Shown here: one piece after another, positions 25,187 to 38,040 of the stretch | Layout of the letters: each line of letters opens with the position of its first letter | How positions within the stretch are numbered: the first letter of the stretch is position 1 | Origin: Paraspadella gotoi | Lineage: Eukaryota > Chaetognatha | Length of the DNA stretch: 64,000 bases | Reading direction: 5' to 3' | NCBI GenBank assembly: GCA_051294375.1 | Contig: CM119265.1 | Location: 8,874,772-8,938,771, forward strand | Program-made: the position numbers and the translations under genes | Notes under the pieces: model-generated | What the model saw: only the letters and a program-made list of their open reading frames with translations | What the model was told of the DNA's origin: nothing | Databases searched by the model: none

Positions 25187-26033
25187 GGCGGGTTGCGGCG
25201 GGATTCGTTTTTCTCCAGGGAAGTCGTTGGGGGGGCGCGGGTTAATGATCTCGGGTGGGAAAGGTGAGACGTCAGTGGGAATCCCTTGTGAAATTCGGTA
25301 AGGGTGAGAGAAAAGAACCTTAACATAAAAGGAGCAGAGATTCCTTCTGAGAAAATCTCGATTCTGTCGTGTTGGATTTGTGAGGTGATACCGCTGAGAC
25401 TGTTGTTCGAGTACTGAGAGATTGTGAACGCCAACTGTGATCGTGCGGAAAGTATTGAAAAAGCTCTTTATATTGTTTCATGATTAAAAAATAAGAAAAT
25501 TCTAAAATTTTACTTATAATACAATGTGTAATAAAAAAAATAGAAAGACTGATATTATTTGCGCCTCTTAAACCTTCATATATCATTCTCGTCGAGTCGC
25601 TGTTAATCGCATCGCTTCTTCCATTGTTTCTGGAATCGTTCCGACTTCTGCGATGAACATTATTCTTCTTCGACCTTACTTTCTCTCTGCTTGCCATTTC
25701 TTGGGAATCTGATTCTCGCTCTCGCTCTCTCTCTCTCGTCTCTCTCTCTCTCATCTTCTCTCTCTCTCTCTGCTCTCTCTCCTCTCTTTTTTCAGTAAAA
25801 GGCGATTAGTGTCACCAAAATCTGCAGAAAAAATGCAGCAAGTGTGTAACTGAGTTTGAGAGTGAAACCTCAGTAGCCACCAAACGAGGAAACTTCGTTA
25901 ACGGGGTAACGAAAGTAAGTCGTACCCTTTTCTCACATCAACCCCAATTCACGTCAAAAACACACGGCGCGAGGAAAATATCAAAAGAAATTATATCTTT
26001 AATAACGAAGACGGATATGATATTAATAATATC
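25187..26033 (-). repeat. Repeated block C, inverted copy joined to block B
   Basis: Reverse complement of 19613-20499, joined without a gap to block B on the left and to inverted block A on the right. This is the only gap-free B-C-A arrangement in the window, so it is the best guide to the true order. Confidence 0.85.
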
Positions 26034-26387
26034 GAGAAAAGTGCAGAAACGTTTAAAAGTAGCCAGTCGTTGCAGTTATTACGTGAAAAGTTTGACTCAT
26101 TAATTTTTATTTCATTAATTATCTATCATCATAGCATTCACGGAACCTAAAAATAAAAATACATAATTGTGAGCGCTGTTTAAGACTCTCTCATCTCTCT
26201 CTCTCCTCTCTAAAAAAAACGTACCGGTTAATAATTACTTGTACATTATTTAAAAACATATTCTGTTTCTTTACTTAAAGAATATTAATACGAGTCAGAA
26301 ACGATAATAATTTAGCGATTTTTGAATAATTTTTAATTTCAGCTATGAATGTAAGAACTAATATCGGGAAAATGAAACACATCATGA

Positions 26388-26420
<33 letters not shown>

Positions 26421-27178
26421 GAGAGAGTCACAGCTTCGTGCTTCGCCCGGCGCGCTTCTGTTTCGCGCCCCCTGGCGACGACAACGACGACATCAAAACC
26501 GTCGACTTCGAAGACAACGACCAACGAAAGGAAGACGACGTAACTAAGGCGAACTCAAACAACGACGAAAACAGCAACGACGACGACGTCGCAAACGGCG
26601 ACGACGAATGACCCAGCGTCGCCGGAAATTGCCACGATTATGGCGTCGGCCGCCGGTCCGGGCGTCACCCGTGCCGCCGTCGAAACCCGCGACCGGAAAC
26701 GAGGTCGGGAAACGAAAACGCGAAAAACAACCGGAAGTTGGGGAGGGAGAAAGAGAGGGAGATGAGGTTTGGATAGAAAGGGGTTGTGGAATTGTGGATA
26801 TTGGATAGGAATGGGGATTCGGATTGGGATGTGGATGAGGATAGAATAGGAAAGTTCCGTCCAAGATCTTAGCGTTGGTGTATCGAGAAAAAGTGCGCCG
26901 CTCAATTCACCGCCATGAAGTCAGCTTCTGTGATCAATGACACAATGTCGTGACATTCGGTAAAGGTTTTCCTGAGGGTAAGGTTACTTGCGTTGGTTTT
27001 CGACAGGTGAGTGATGTTGTTTTCTTCCGCAGCTTAAAGTGAACGGAGTCTCGTCAATCGACCGAAAATGACTCGAGATGCCGCGTCGTCGTTGTCGTCG
27101 TCGTCATCGTCGTCAGTGGGAGGCGAATGGCGCTAGAAACGGAAACATGAAGACGCCAAAACAAAGGGGACGACGGAA

Positions 27179-27221
<43 letters not shown>

Positions 27222-27777
27222 AGTAGGCAGTGAGGGCGTTGGTGGCGGTAATGAATGTTGTGAACAAGAGGAGTTGGCATCACGGTTTCTATAAACGATT
27301 GCGTGAAGCATACAAACAAACTGAAGAATGTTTCGAATCGAGTGTCAGCGTTTACAATGATATGTGGCTTAGTTGGTCTTGATTTCGATTATGTTATCGT
27401 ACGGCGTTTGCTCATTTAAATTGTCATCGCAAATATGATTGACATATACCCGATGATTTAATCGAGAACGAATAATAATCAAAACTACATTATCGACTAA
27501 AGCCATTGTTTAAATACACCAAGAGGAAAGAGGGATTAATATAAAAAATCCTAATCTTGAAAAAAAGAAATAAAAACAAGAACGGTGATTCCAATGTGTT
27601 GCTCCGCAGTGACTTAATTTTTACGTGTATTTCTCTTTGATCACATGATATGACATGACAAGAAACTTTCTTTGCCCGTGTATTTAGGACATTTACTGCA
27701 TCAAAATTCCGTCTTTTATTCCTTATATATAGTTTTAGGAAATCCCGAAGGCTGCACGAGGAGTTTCTTAGATTTTA
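26034..27777 (-). repeat. Repeated block A, inverted divergent copy
   Basis: Reverse complement of 17595-19612 with indels and substitutions, an interrupted GA run at 26392-26427 and a pure (GGC)13 run at 27181-27220 that is shorter in the other copies. The reading frames of the other copies are not preserved, which argues against coding function in block A. Confidence 0.85.
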
Positions 27778-27900
27778 AGTTATTTTCTGTCTTAACAAAT
27801 GAGCATTTTTCACGTAAATGGGACAGACCTACGGACCAACCGACGGACCGACAGACCGACCGAAAAGTGACTTATAGTGTTGCGCGGCGCAACTAAAAAA
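27560..27900 (-). mobile_element. Dispersed repeat, candidate non-autonomous transposon
   Basis: Read on the minus strand: TTAGTTGCGCC, a GTTGCGC-GCGCAAC palindrome (27879-27893), ATAAGTCACTTTTCGGTCGG, CGGT-rich units, TCTGTCCCA, then after about 230 bp a GCGG..CAACACATTGGAAT block and CCGTTCTTGTTTTT. The same ordered blocks recur at 33728-33965 and, in part, at 49625-49763 and inside block A. No coding capacity. The DNA-transposon (MITE-like) classification is inference from its small size, dispersal and terminal GCGCC palindromes. Confidence 0.55.
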
Positions 27901-28195
27901 AAATCGTCCCGAAAATTGAAAAGAAATTCTCACCTTGGTCACTCGTCAAAATATCACGCCTCTTCAACTCTCTGCAGTCGAGACGCGAGAAGTGGGCGTG
28001 GCAGCAAATATCCCTTCGCTCGATCTTAATCTTCTAATTTGCGTCGATCTCTAATGGATTTCACCTTTCGTTCGCGATGCTCTTTTTTTTTCCTTCGACT
28101 CGCGCGCCGGCTGGTTTTTGCCTGACGCTCTCATCATTACCGCATGAGAAGGCGAGGCGAAAGATGCGAGACCTTTCAACCTAAAATGTAGACCG

Positions 28196-28200
<5 letters not shown>

Positions 28201-28278
<78 letters not shown>
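28201..28278. repeat. (CT)39 microsatellite
   Basis: 78 bp of uninterrupted CT, immediately before another fragment of block A. Confidence 0.97.
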
Positions 28279-28280
<2 letters not shown>

Positions 28281-28860
28281 ATATGTTCATTTCCCGATAT
28301 AGTTCATTACATTCATAGCTGAAATTAAAAATTATTCAAAAATCGCTAAATTATTATCGTTTCTGACTCGTAATTAATATTCTTTAAGTAAAGAAACGAA
28401 TATGTTTTTAATAATGTACAAGTAATTTTCTTTAGAGAGAGAGAAAGAGAGAGAGAGAGTCATTAACAGCGCTCACTTATGTATTNNNNNNNNNNNNNNN
28501 NNNNNNNNNNNNNNNNNNNNNNNNNNNNNNNNNNNNNNNNNNNNNNNNNNNNNNNNNNNNNNNNNNNNNNNNNNNNNNNNNNNNNNNNNNNNNNNNNNNN
28601 NNNNNNNNNNNNNNNNNNNNNNNNNNNNNNNNNNNNNNNNNNNNNNNNNNNNNNNNNNNNNNNNNNNNNNNNNNNNNNNNNNNNNNNNNNNNNNNNNNNN
28701 NNNNNNNNNNNNNNNNNNNNNNNNNNNNNNNNNNNNNNNNNNNNNNNNNNNNNNNNNNNNNNNNNNNNNNNNNNNNNNNNNNNNNNNNNNNNNNNNNNNN
28801 NNNNNNNNNNNNNNNNNNATTAATATATATCCGTCTCGTTATTAAGATATAATTTCTTGG
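28279..28860 (+). repeat. Partial fourth copy of block A end and block C start
   Basis: 28279-28485 matches about 19210-19475 (shared AGCTGAAATTAAAAA, GTACAAGTAATT and a GA-rich patch). After a 333-N gap (28486-28818), 28819-28860 matches the start of block C. The A-then-C order agrees with copy 1. Confidence 0.75.
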
Positions 28861-31604
28861 ACGAAATTATTCCGGCGAAATATGCAAACGCTGAGTTTGT
28901 AATTGAATGCTAACGCCATTTACGAGAATTTCTTTTCTTTTCGTGAGTCGCTTTAGCCTTTTTATTGAAGGATTTTCTCCGGTCGCTGTTGTTTCGTCTA
29001 ATTGTTGAGCTCTAAAGAGCGAAATAAATTACGTTATTTATTAAACATGTAATTTAAGGCTGTTATGTATTTTTAATATTATATTCATTTTTTGACTAAC
29101 ATTTCTTCTTTTTTTCGTCTCTCTATTTTCCGCTGCCCCTCATATTCTCCGTCGGATTTATCGTCTTAGGTAAGAAGAAATTTCGTCGTCATCGTCGTCG
29201 TTCGCTTTATTGTCGTTGTATTCGTCATCGTCATNNNNNNNNNNNNNNNNNNNNNNNNNNNNNNNNNNNNNNNNNNNNNNNNNNNNNNNNNNNNNNNNNN
29301 NNNNNNNNNNNNNNNNNNNNNNNNNNNNNNNNNNNNNNNNNNNNNNNNNNNNNNNNNNNNNNNNNNNNNNNNNNNNNNNNNNNNNNNNNNNNNNNNNNNN
29401 NNNNNNNNNNNNNNNNNNNNNNNNNNNNNNNNNNNNNNNNNNNNNNNNNNCTCTTTGGTCAAATATGCTAAACGATTTTCCACACGCGAAATGAAAGGAG
29501 AAGAGGAGAGTGCGTTCCTCGAAAGCTTTAAAAAAACTAGAACGAGCCCTTTTTCAACCTTACCCTATCGAAACCGGCCTTACCCTGTCAATCTTACTCC
29601 TTTCTCTCAACTACTTCTTCTCATCCTTACCCCTCTCTCTCTCCCATGAGCGCCGCCCCCTCCCCCAGCTTTCCCCCGATTCCCTTCGGCCCATCAAAGA
29701 ATCTTTTATCATTCGCGACGGTTTCTTAGTCGACTATTTTTAGATTTTTATTCAGCAAAACTTTTAGGNNNNNNNNNNNNNNNNNNNNNNNNNNNNNNNN
29801 NNNNNNNNNNNNNNNNNNNNNNNNNNNNNNNNNNNNNNNNNNNNNNNNNNNNNNNNNNNNNNNNNNNNNNNNNNNNNNNNNNNNNNNNNNNNNNNNNNNN
29901 NNNNNNNNNNNNNNNNNNNNNNNNNNNNNNNNNNNNNNGGGGGATAAGGAAGAGGAAAACTGTTGTGAGATTCCTTGTTGAGAAATGTTTCCATTTTTTT
30001 GTTTCAGTCTTTGCATTGAGCAATGAGCAATGAGCAATGAGCACGAGAATTCCTCTCTGCTTCTTTTTTTCCCCTTTCTGCTCCCAACGTTGGCCTCTGC
30101 TTGTATCAACACGACTGCTCATGCATTACTACATATTCTCCTACCCTAATTACAATAACTTAAATCTTTGACAAGATCACTTACCTTGTTTTCTTTTCTG
30201 GGACTGAAAAGATAGAAATATATATGTATATATATATATAGAGAGAGAGAGAGTCTGAAACCGAGAACGCTTGCGAGAACAATGCATTCGATTGTATTCG
30301 GAACGTACAATACGGTGTTCAGGTGCCTTGTCACAATGTAAACAAACTGTCATGTTTTCCATCTGTAATTGTCCATTTTAGAGAGAAATTAATCATCGTT
30401 TATTAGTCGTATTTGTATCGATGAAATCTTACTTTTGTTATGTTAGTTTTATCTGGGAGAGTTCCTCCTTGTCAGGTAAGTTCGCTCTCTGGACAAATCA
30501 GTTCTCGTTTTTAAGGAGACGAATTTTAATAAATTCGCGTCTTTTAATAAAAAGTTTGGAGAAAATGAATATCCTACTTTTCATATCATCGCACTAACGA
30601 GAAATTAATGCGTTTATGGCCAAAGAGAGAGAAATTATAAAATGGCCNNNNNNNNNNNNNNNNNNNNNNNNNNNNNNNNNNNNNNNNNNNNNNNNNNNNN
30701 NNNNNNNNNNNNNNNNNNNNNNNNNNNNNNNNNNNNNNNNNNNNNNNNNNNNNNNNNNNNNNNNNNNNNNNNNNNNNNNNNNNNNNNNNNNNNNNNNNNN
30801 NNNNNNNNNNNNNNNNNNNNNNNNNNNNNNNNNNNNNNNTTTTTTTTCACTGCAGCTTCACAAAAAAATAAATCGAGATTTCGGTTCACAATCAAACGAA
30901 TTTTCTTTTTCTTTTTCTCTCTCTCTCTGAAGAAGCCATAATTACTCTCTAGTGGCTTACAAAAAGAAGCTGAGANNNNNNNNNNNNNNNNNNNNNNNNN
31001 NNNNNNNNNNNNNNNNNNNNNNNNNNNNNNNNNNNNNNNNNNNNNNNNNNNNNNNNNNNNNNNNNNNNNNNNNNNNNNNNNNNNNNNNNNNNNNNNNNNN
31101 NNNNNNNNNNNNNNNNNNNNNNNNNNNNNNNNNNNNNNNNNNNNNNNNNNNNNNNNNNNNNNNNNNNNNNNNNNNNNNNNNNNNNNNNNNNNNNNNNNNN
31201 NNNNNNNNNNNNNNNNNNNNNNNNNNNNNNNNNNNNNNNNNNNNNNNNNNNNNNNNNNNNNNNNNNNNNNNNNNNNNNNNNNNNNNNNNNNNNNNNNNNN
31301 NNNNNNNNNNNNNNNNNNNNNNNNNNNNNNNNNNNNNNNNNNNNNNNNNNNNNNNNNNNNNNNNNNNNNNNNNNNNNNNNNNNNNNNNNNNNNNNNNNNN
31401 NNNNNNNNNNNNNNNNNNNNNNNNNNNNNNNNNNNNNNNNNNNNNNNNNNNNNNNNNNNNNNNNNNNNNNNNNNNNNNNNNNNNNNNNNNNNNNNNNNNN
31501 NNNNNNNNNNNNNNNNNNNNNNNNNNNNNNNNNNNNNNNNNNNNNNNNNNNNNNNNNNNNNNNNNNNNNNNNNNNNNNNNNNNNNNNNNNNNNNNNNNNN
31601 NNNN
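28861..31604. other. Unique fragments between large gaps
   Basis: Gaps at 29235-29450, 29769-29938, 30648-30839 and 30976-31604 leave islands of unrecognised sequence. A triple GAGCAATGAGCAATGAGCA repeat lies near 30018-30041, and short AT and GA runs near 30218-30254. Frames through the gaps are meaningless. Confidence 0.7.
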
Positions 31605-31693
31605 AAAAAAAGACGAAAGAACAAAAACTCAATTTACATTTTTATTTTAGAATTTTCGGTGATCGATGTTTTCTTTGCCCGAAGAATTTTTAT

Positions 31694-31741
31694 TTTAACT
31701 CACGGCGAATTTTAAGTTTAACTCACGGCGAATTTTAAGTT
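31694..31741 (+). repeat. 24-bp tandem duplication
   Basis: TTTAACTCACGGCGAATTTT followed by AAGT occurs twice in tandem. A decayed GCGGCGAATTCATC follows, perhaps a third unit. Confidence 0.8.
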
Positions 31742-32019
31742 CCGCAATTGTTCGACTAGCGGCGAATTCATCTTGCGGCGATTTTGACTCTTATTACGCG
31801 ACTGATTATCCTGTATCACGACGACCTCTCACTCCAAACTTCACATTTCACAATTACCCTTTCACAATGACCCTTTTTCATAACTTTTCTATTATTTCTG
31901 TGCAACGTTTCTTTCTTTCTATCTCTTTCTATTTCCATCCCCGTTCTCTAATTTCCTTCCCCCATCCACCCATTTTTCTCTCTCTCCTCTCCCTAATTTT
32001 CCCCGCCATTTCCTTCCCC

Positions 32020-32260
32020 TTTTTATTTCGGCCTCTCTTTTCTCTTTTTTCTACTTTCCTCTCTTTTCACCTTTCCTTTCTTTTTATTTCAACCTCTCTT
32101 TTCTACTTTCCTCTCTTTTAACCTTTCCTTCCTTTTTATTTCGTTCTCTCTTTTTTCTCTTTTCTACTTTCATCTCTTTTCCCTATTTCCTTTCTTTTTA
32201 TTTCGGCCTCTCTTTTTTCTCTTTTCTCCTTTCCTCTCTTTTCACCTTTCCCTCCTTTTT
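32020..32260 (+). repeat. Pyrimidine minisatellite, about 60-bp unit
   Basis: Four units of about 51-63 bp, each starting TTTTTATTTC, then CCTCTCTTTTCTC, CTACTTTCCTCTCTTTT and ACCTTTCC. The strand is almost free of purines except A in fixed positions. Confidence 0.8.
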
Positions 32261-32280
32261 GTCCCCGCGGGCCAAACTCC

Positions 32281-32526
32281 CTGCTGTTCGACCGTCTCGC
32301 ATTCATGAGGCCGAATCATAACCGNNNNNNNNNNNNNNNNNNNNNNNNNNNNNNNNNNNNNNNNNNNNNNNNNNNNNNNNNNNNNNNNNNNNNNNNNNNN
32401 NNNNNNNNNNNNNNNNNNNNNNNNNNNNNNNNNNNNNNNNNNNNNNNNNNNNNNNNNNNNNNNNNNNNNNNNNNNNNNNNNNCTGCTGTTCGAGCGTCTC
32501 GCATTCATGAGGCCGAATCATAACCG
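32281..32526 (+). repeat. 44-bp duplication flanking a 158-N gap
   Basis: The 44 bp ending CGAATCATAACCG at 32281-32324 recur with one mismatch at 32483-32526, bracketing the gap. Probably the gap closes onto itself and the true sequence is one copy. Confidence 0.8.
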
Positions 32527-32882
32527 AATCCGGAGGGGGTCGTCGACTTAGCGGAGGCGGGGGGGAGGTGGTCTTGAGAGAGGGTTGCGAGGAGGGGGGG
32601 CAGATCCTATGGGGTCGATTATGGGAGCGATTTAGAAGTAGAAGATCATAAGAACCGTGAAGATTTTCCGGTGGTGAGAGAATTGAGCCGAATCGATGCG
32701 TGTACGTTTCACAAAATTATTTTCGATTGGGGCTTGTATATTGTACAATGTATGTATGTATAATCTTTGTCGGGTCATATAAAAAAGGGAAAAAAGAAGA
32801 AGGGAAAACAGGGCATAGCTGACAAAACAGACAAGCCAGGACAAAAAAATTGAATAAAAAACCTTTAAATTAAAATAGTAAT

Positions 32883-32978
<96 letters not shown>

Positions 32979-33045
32979 CAAAAACTCAAAATGAAAAAAA
33001 GAACATATCTTGGGCTCCTAGGAGACCAGAGGCGATTGTTTTCAA
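32527..33045. other. Non-coding with (AAT)n microsatellite
   Basis: G-rich sequence at 32530-32610, unique sequence, then about 32 units of ATA at 32884-32978. No gene recognised. Confidence 0.8.
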
Positions 33046-33049
33046 CGCC

Positions 33050-33320
33050 GGATGCCGCATTCATCCAACGCCGTCGCCGGCAGCTGCTATTGGGTGACGA
33101 GCGGCGCCGCCCCGTGAAAACGCCGCCTCGAGGGTTCGCGTGGCGAACGCGCGCTTCTCCTCTGCCTTGGGCGTCGGCGGCGGCAATCGACAAGCGGCGG
33201 CGGGCTGCGGGCCGTCCGGCAGCGGCCGGCGTCGGAAGTCCAGACTGAGACTCGCCTTCTCTGGTTCATCGCGTCGCCGAAAGCCATACGACCGACGACA
33301 GGCGGCGCTGACCAAATTCG
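33050..33320. other. CpG-rich patch, possible promoter
   Basis: About 270 bp of dense CpG (GCCG, GGCG and CGCG clusters), open in several frames on both strands as expected from composition. No TATA box or defined start. It may be a CpG-rich promoter or simply a decayed CGG/CCG repeat. Confidence 0.35.
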
Positions 33321-33727
33321 GTAAACTCAAACACAAACAACAACAAAAAAAGAACAATGAATGGAGAGAGAGAAAGAGAGAATAAGAAAGAAAAAAGATA
33401 AAAAAAAGGGAAAAAAGAAATGAATGGAAGGCGCGCGAGACCGTGAAATGGACAAAAAAGGGAAAAGAAAAGGAGCGAAAGGAAATTAATCAAACCGATA
33501 AGAAAAGGAGAAAAAGAAAGGGGAGGGGGTTAAGGGAAAGGGTGGGAGGCGAGAGAGGGAAATGAAAAAAAAAAACCGACAAAAAAAACTGTTATCTTCT
33601 TTTCTTCTGCGACGCTTCTCTTTCATGTTCGTCTCTTTCTCATTTCTTGATTTTGTAGACGATGACGATGATGACGATGAACGCGACGAGGACATCTCTT
33701 CCACAACCGAACCGAGCCCGGTTTCTT

Positions 33728-33965
33728 TTTAGTTACGCCGCGAGTACTCGCGGAGAAACTCTATAAGTCACTTTTCGGTCGGTCGGTCCGTCGGTATGTC
33801 TGTCCATCGATCTGTCCCACTTACGTTAAAGACGCTTATAACTTGCCTATAGTTTGTTGCTCATTTGTTTTTAAAGAAATAAGTAAATAAGTAAAAAGAA
33901 AAGTACTGCGGCGCAATACCTTGGAATAACCGTTCCTTGTTTTAACTAAATTTTGTCGAAGTTGC
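33728..33965 (+). mobile_element. Dispersed repeat, candidate non-autonomous transposon
   Basis: Same ordered blocks as 27560-27900 but on the plus strand: TTAGTTACGCCGCG, ATAAGTCACTTTTCGGTCGG, CGGT-type units, CTGTCCCACTTACG, GTTGCTCATTTGTT, then ACTGCGGCGCAATACC and GGAATAACCGTTCCTTGTTTT-like sequence at the right end. Shorter internally than the other copy. No open frame. Confidence 0.6.
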
Positions 33966-35289
<1,324 letters not shown>

Positions 35290-36029
35290 NNNNNNNNNNN
35301 NNNNNNNNNNNNNNNNNNNNNNNNNNNNNNNNNNNNNNNNNNNNNNNNNNNNNNNNNNNNNNNNNNNNNNNNNNNNNNNNNNNNNNNNNNNNNNNNNNNN
35401 NNNNNNNNNNNNNNNNNNNNNNNNNNNNNNNNNNNNNNNNNNNNNNNNNNNNNNNNNNNNNNNNNNNNNNNNNNNNNNNNNNNNNNNNNNNNNNNNNNNN
35501 NNNNNNNNNNNNNNNNNNNNNNNNNNNNNNNNNNNNNNNNNNNNNNNGCGGGATGATGGTGAGTCAGGACGGACGGGTGTGATGTTGAATAGTGGGGTGA
35601 GAACTGAGGACTAAGTTTCAATATGCAAAGATGCGTGGGTGAAATGACTGCGATGGAAATGTTTAGTCTTNNNNNNNNNNNNNNNNNNNNNNNNNNNNNN
35701 NNNNNNNNNNNNNNNNNNNNNNNNNNNNNNNNNNNNNNNNNNNNNNNNNNNNNNNNNNNNNNNNNNNNNNNNNNNNNNNNNNNNNNNNNNNNNNNNNNNN
35801 NNNNNNNNNNNNNNNNNNNNNNNNNNNNNNNNNNNNNNNNNNNNNNNNNNNNNNNNNNNNNNNNNNNNNNNNNNNNNNNNNNNNNNNNNNNNNNNNNNNN
35901 NNNNNNNNNNNNNNNNNNNNNNNNNNNNNNNNNNNNNNNNNNNNNNNNNNNNNNNNNNNNNNNNNNNNNNNNNNNNNNNNNNNNNNNNNNNNNNNNNNNN
36001 NNNNNNNNNNNNNNNNNNNNNNNNNNNNN
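35290..36029. other. Two assembly gaps with a short island
   Basis: N at 35290-35547 and 35671-36029. The 123-bp island between them has no recognisable feature. Confidence 0.95.
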
Positions 36030-36430
36030 AAAAAAAAAGAGAAAAAGTTTGGCACCCAATCACTTTTCTTTTCTTTCCTTTTCTTTCTTTGTTCCTCCTT
36101 TTTTCTTTCCTCTTTTCCTTCCCGACACCCGACCGCCAGTGTTCACCGCGTGGCCGGATCACGGGCTTCACAGCCTCGGCCCCCGCGCGCCCGCCCCGCG
36201 CGCCCGCTTTGCAGCCCGCCGGGCACGTGCCGCGGGCATCTGTCACCGTCGTTCGTCGATGTTTGAGGCGACGATGAAGACGACGATGAGGACGACGACG
36301 ACGACAAAACGACGACGAGAACGAAGACGACGACCGAATCGAAATTCGAGCAACGACGTTTTTTCGGCTTCTCTCGTCCAATCGGGAGACGATGGCGATG
36401 AAACGTGGGCCAATCAGAGCGCGAGACTCG
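36030..36430. other. CpG-rich patch, possible promoter
   Basis: GC-rich sequence at 36120-36245 (CCCGCGCGC and GCACGTGCCGCGG clusters, including an E-box CACGTG at 36225-36230), then a GACGA-rich triplet patch at 36268-36345. No convincing start codon or splice site. Confidence 0.3.
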
Positions 36431-37045
36431 GATTCGCGACGACGTCAATCGGTGAATTTCTATTTTACCGTCGAAAGGGGAAAAAAAGGAATTTTTTTTC
36501 GTTTACTTTTCTTTTTTCTATTTTTTTTTTAATTTATAAAAAAACATTCTGTACGTCGGTTTTGTTGTTAGTTGATTTTCAGGTTTAATCTGAATTCCTC
36601 ATCGTTCTGGTTTTTTTTCCCGCCTTTTTCGTAAAAACTGTCGTTATTTTTCTTTGTTGTCGTCGTCATTGTCGTCGTTGTCGTCGTCGCGGTTTGAGAA
36701 ATGTTTTTTTTTTGTCGGCGAGGTCGCCGAGGGATTCGATTTGAAGAATCCGATTTCCCGGAAGCTAATCTTGTCGGGAAAATTTTGCCGGGAGACTGTT
36801 TGGAATTTGGACGAAGCAAAGACGGACGGATGGACGAAGAAGGAAGCAGACGGACGTTAACTCCGTTCCTTGGATAAATCGCAACTTATTGAAAGACTAG
36901 TACTACGAAGATTGAGCTTTGCTATAGTCTATACTACTTAGTAAGTAGTATTTACTTACTAAGTAGTACTTAGCTAATTTTCTTAACAGCAACGTCGTCA
37001 ATTTTTTCCAAAGCGCGAAAATAAATTTCCGACTTGAGAAACCCC
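36431..37045 (+). repeat. Duplicated segment, cleaner copy
   Basis: Unique non-coding sequence that recurs at 37180-38040 in expanded, indel-rich form. It ends at a 25-N gap (37046-37070). Landmarks shared in order are GTCGAAAG, TTATAAAAAAACATTCTGTA, GATTCGAT, GGAAGCAGACGGACG, AGTACTTAGCTAATT and AATAAATTTCCGACT. Confidence 0.85.
36932..36968. repeat. Perfect 16-bp inverted repeat, 5-nt loop
   Basis: TACTACTTAGTAAGTA, loop GTATT, then its exact reverse complement. It is AT-rich and could form a cruciform. The duplicate near 37884-37925 is too degraded to keep it. Confidence 0.9.
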
Positions 37046-37070
37046 NNNNNNNNNNNNNNNNNNNNNNNNN

Positions 37071-38040
37071 CCGGGCTCTAAATCGCGTGCAGCACGCGCA
37101 ATGGCGATTGAAACGATGGCCCAAATCCAGACGACGCGAGACTCGCCCTCCCCTTCAGCAGGCGATTCGCCGACAGACAGAGCGTCAATCGGTGATCTGA
37201 CGGACCATAAATAACCCCCGAGCAGCACATTTTCTATATTTTTACCCGTCGAAAGCGGCGGACAAAAAAGGAATTTTTTTTTTTCGTTTTACTCTTTCTT
37301 TTTTCTAAAATTTTTTTTTTTTTAATTTATAAAAAAACATTCTGTACGTCGCGTTTTTTGCTTGTTTAAGGTTCGATTTTCATCGGCGATTTAATCTTAA
37401 TTCCTCATAACGGTTCTGCCGTTTTTTCTTCCCGCCTTTTTCCCGTTGTTAAAAAAAAATCTGCGTCCATGTTCAATCTTTTCTATTGTAGTCGTCGTCT
37501 AATCTGTACTCAGTCGCTTAACTTGTTCGGTCAACGTCGCGCGCCGGTTTGTCTTGAGAAAATCGTTATTTTTTTTGTCTGTCGAGCGAAAGGGTCGCCG
37601 CAGACGGATTCGATTGTTGCGAAAAGAATCGACTTTACCGGAGGATAAGCTACATCTCCTGTCCGGGAAAATCTTTCTGCCGACGAGACACTGTTTGCTG
37701 AGAATTTAGCGAAACCGACAGCAAAAGCACGGACGGAGACATAGCAACAATGCGCACGAAGAAGCGAAGCAGACGGACGGTTAAACTCGTTTCTTCGCGA
37801 CAGAATTCCGCAACCTTATAGAAAGACCTCTAACTTACTAAACGAACAAGCATATGAGCTTTGCGTATAGCCATATACATACTCTACTAAGCTAGTATTA
37901 TGTACTCCTCACAATAAGTACAGTACTTAGCTAATTCTTTACTAAAACACGGCAACGCTCAATATTCTTACCAAAGCCTGCCGAAAAATTAAAATACCTA
38001 AATAAATTTCCGACTCGGAGAAAACCCAACCTAGGCTTAT
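37071..38040 (+). repeat. Duplicated segment, insertion-rich copy
   Basis: From about 37180 this follows 36431-37045 landmark by landmark but is about 40 percent longer, with extra bases scattered every few positions. That pattern resembles an unpolished single long read more than evolutionary divergence. Confidence 0.8.

Noticed and set aside
30635-31650. Long frames spanning gaps (also at 35166-36588, 49580-50562 and 51091-51912)
   Set aside because: Almost all residues come from N. The flanking real residues are short and low in complexity.
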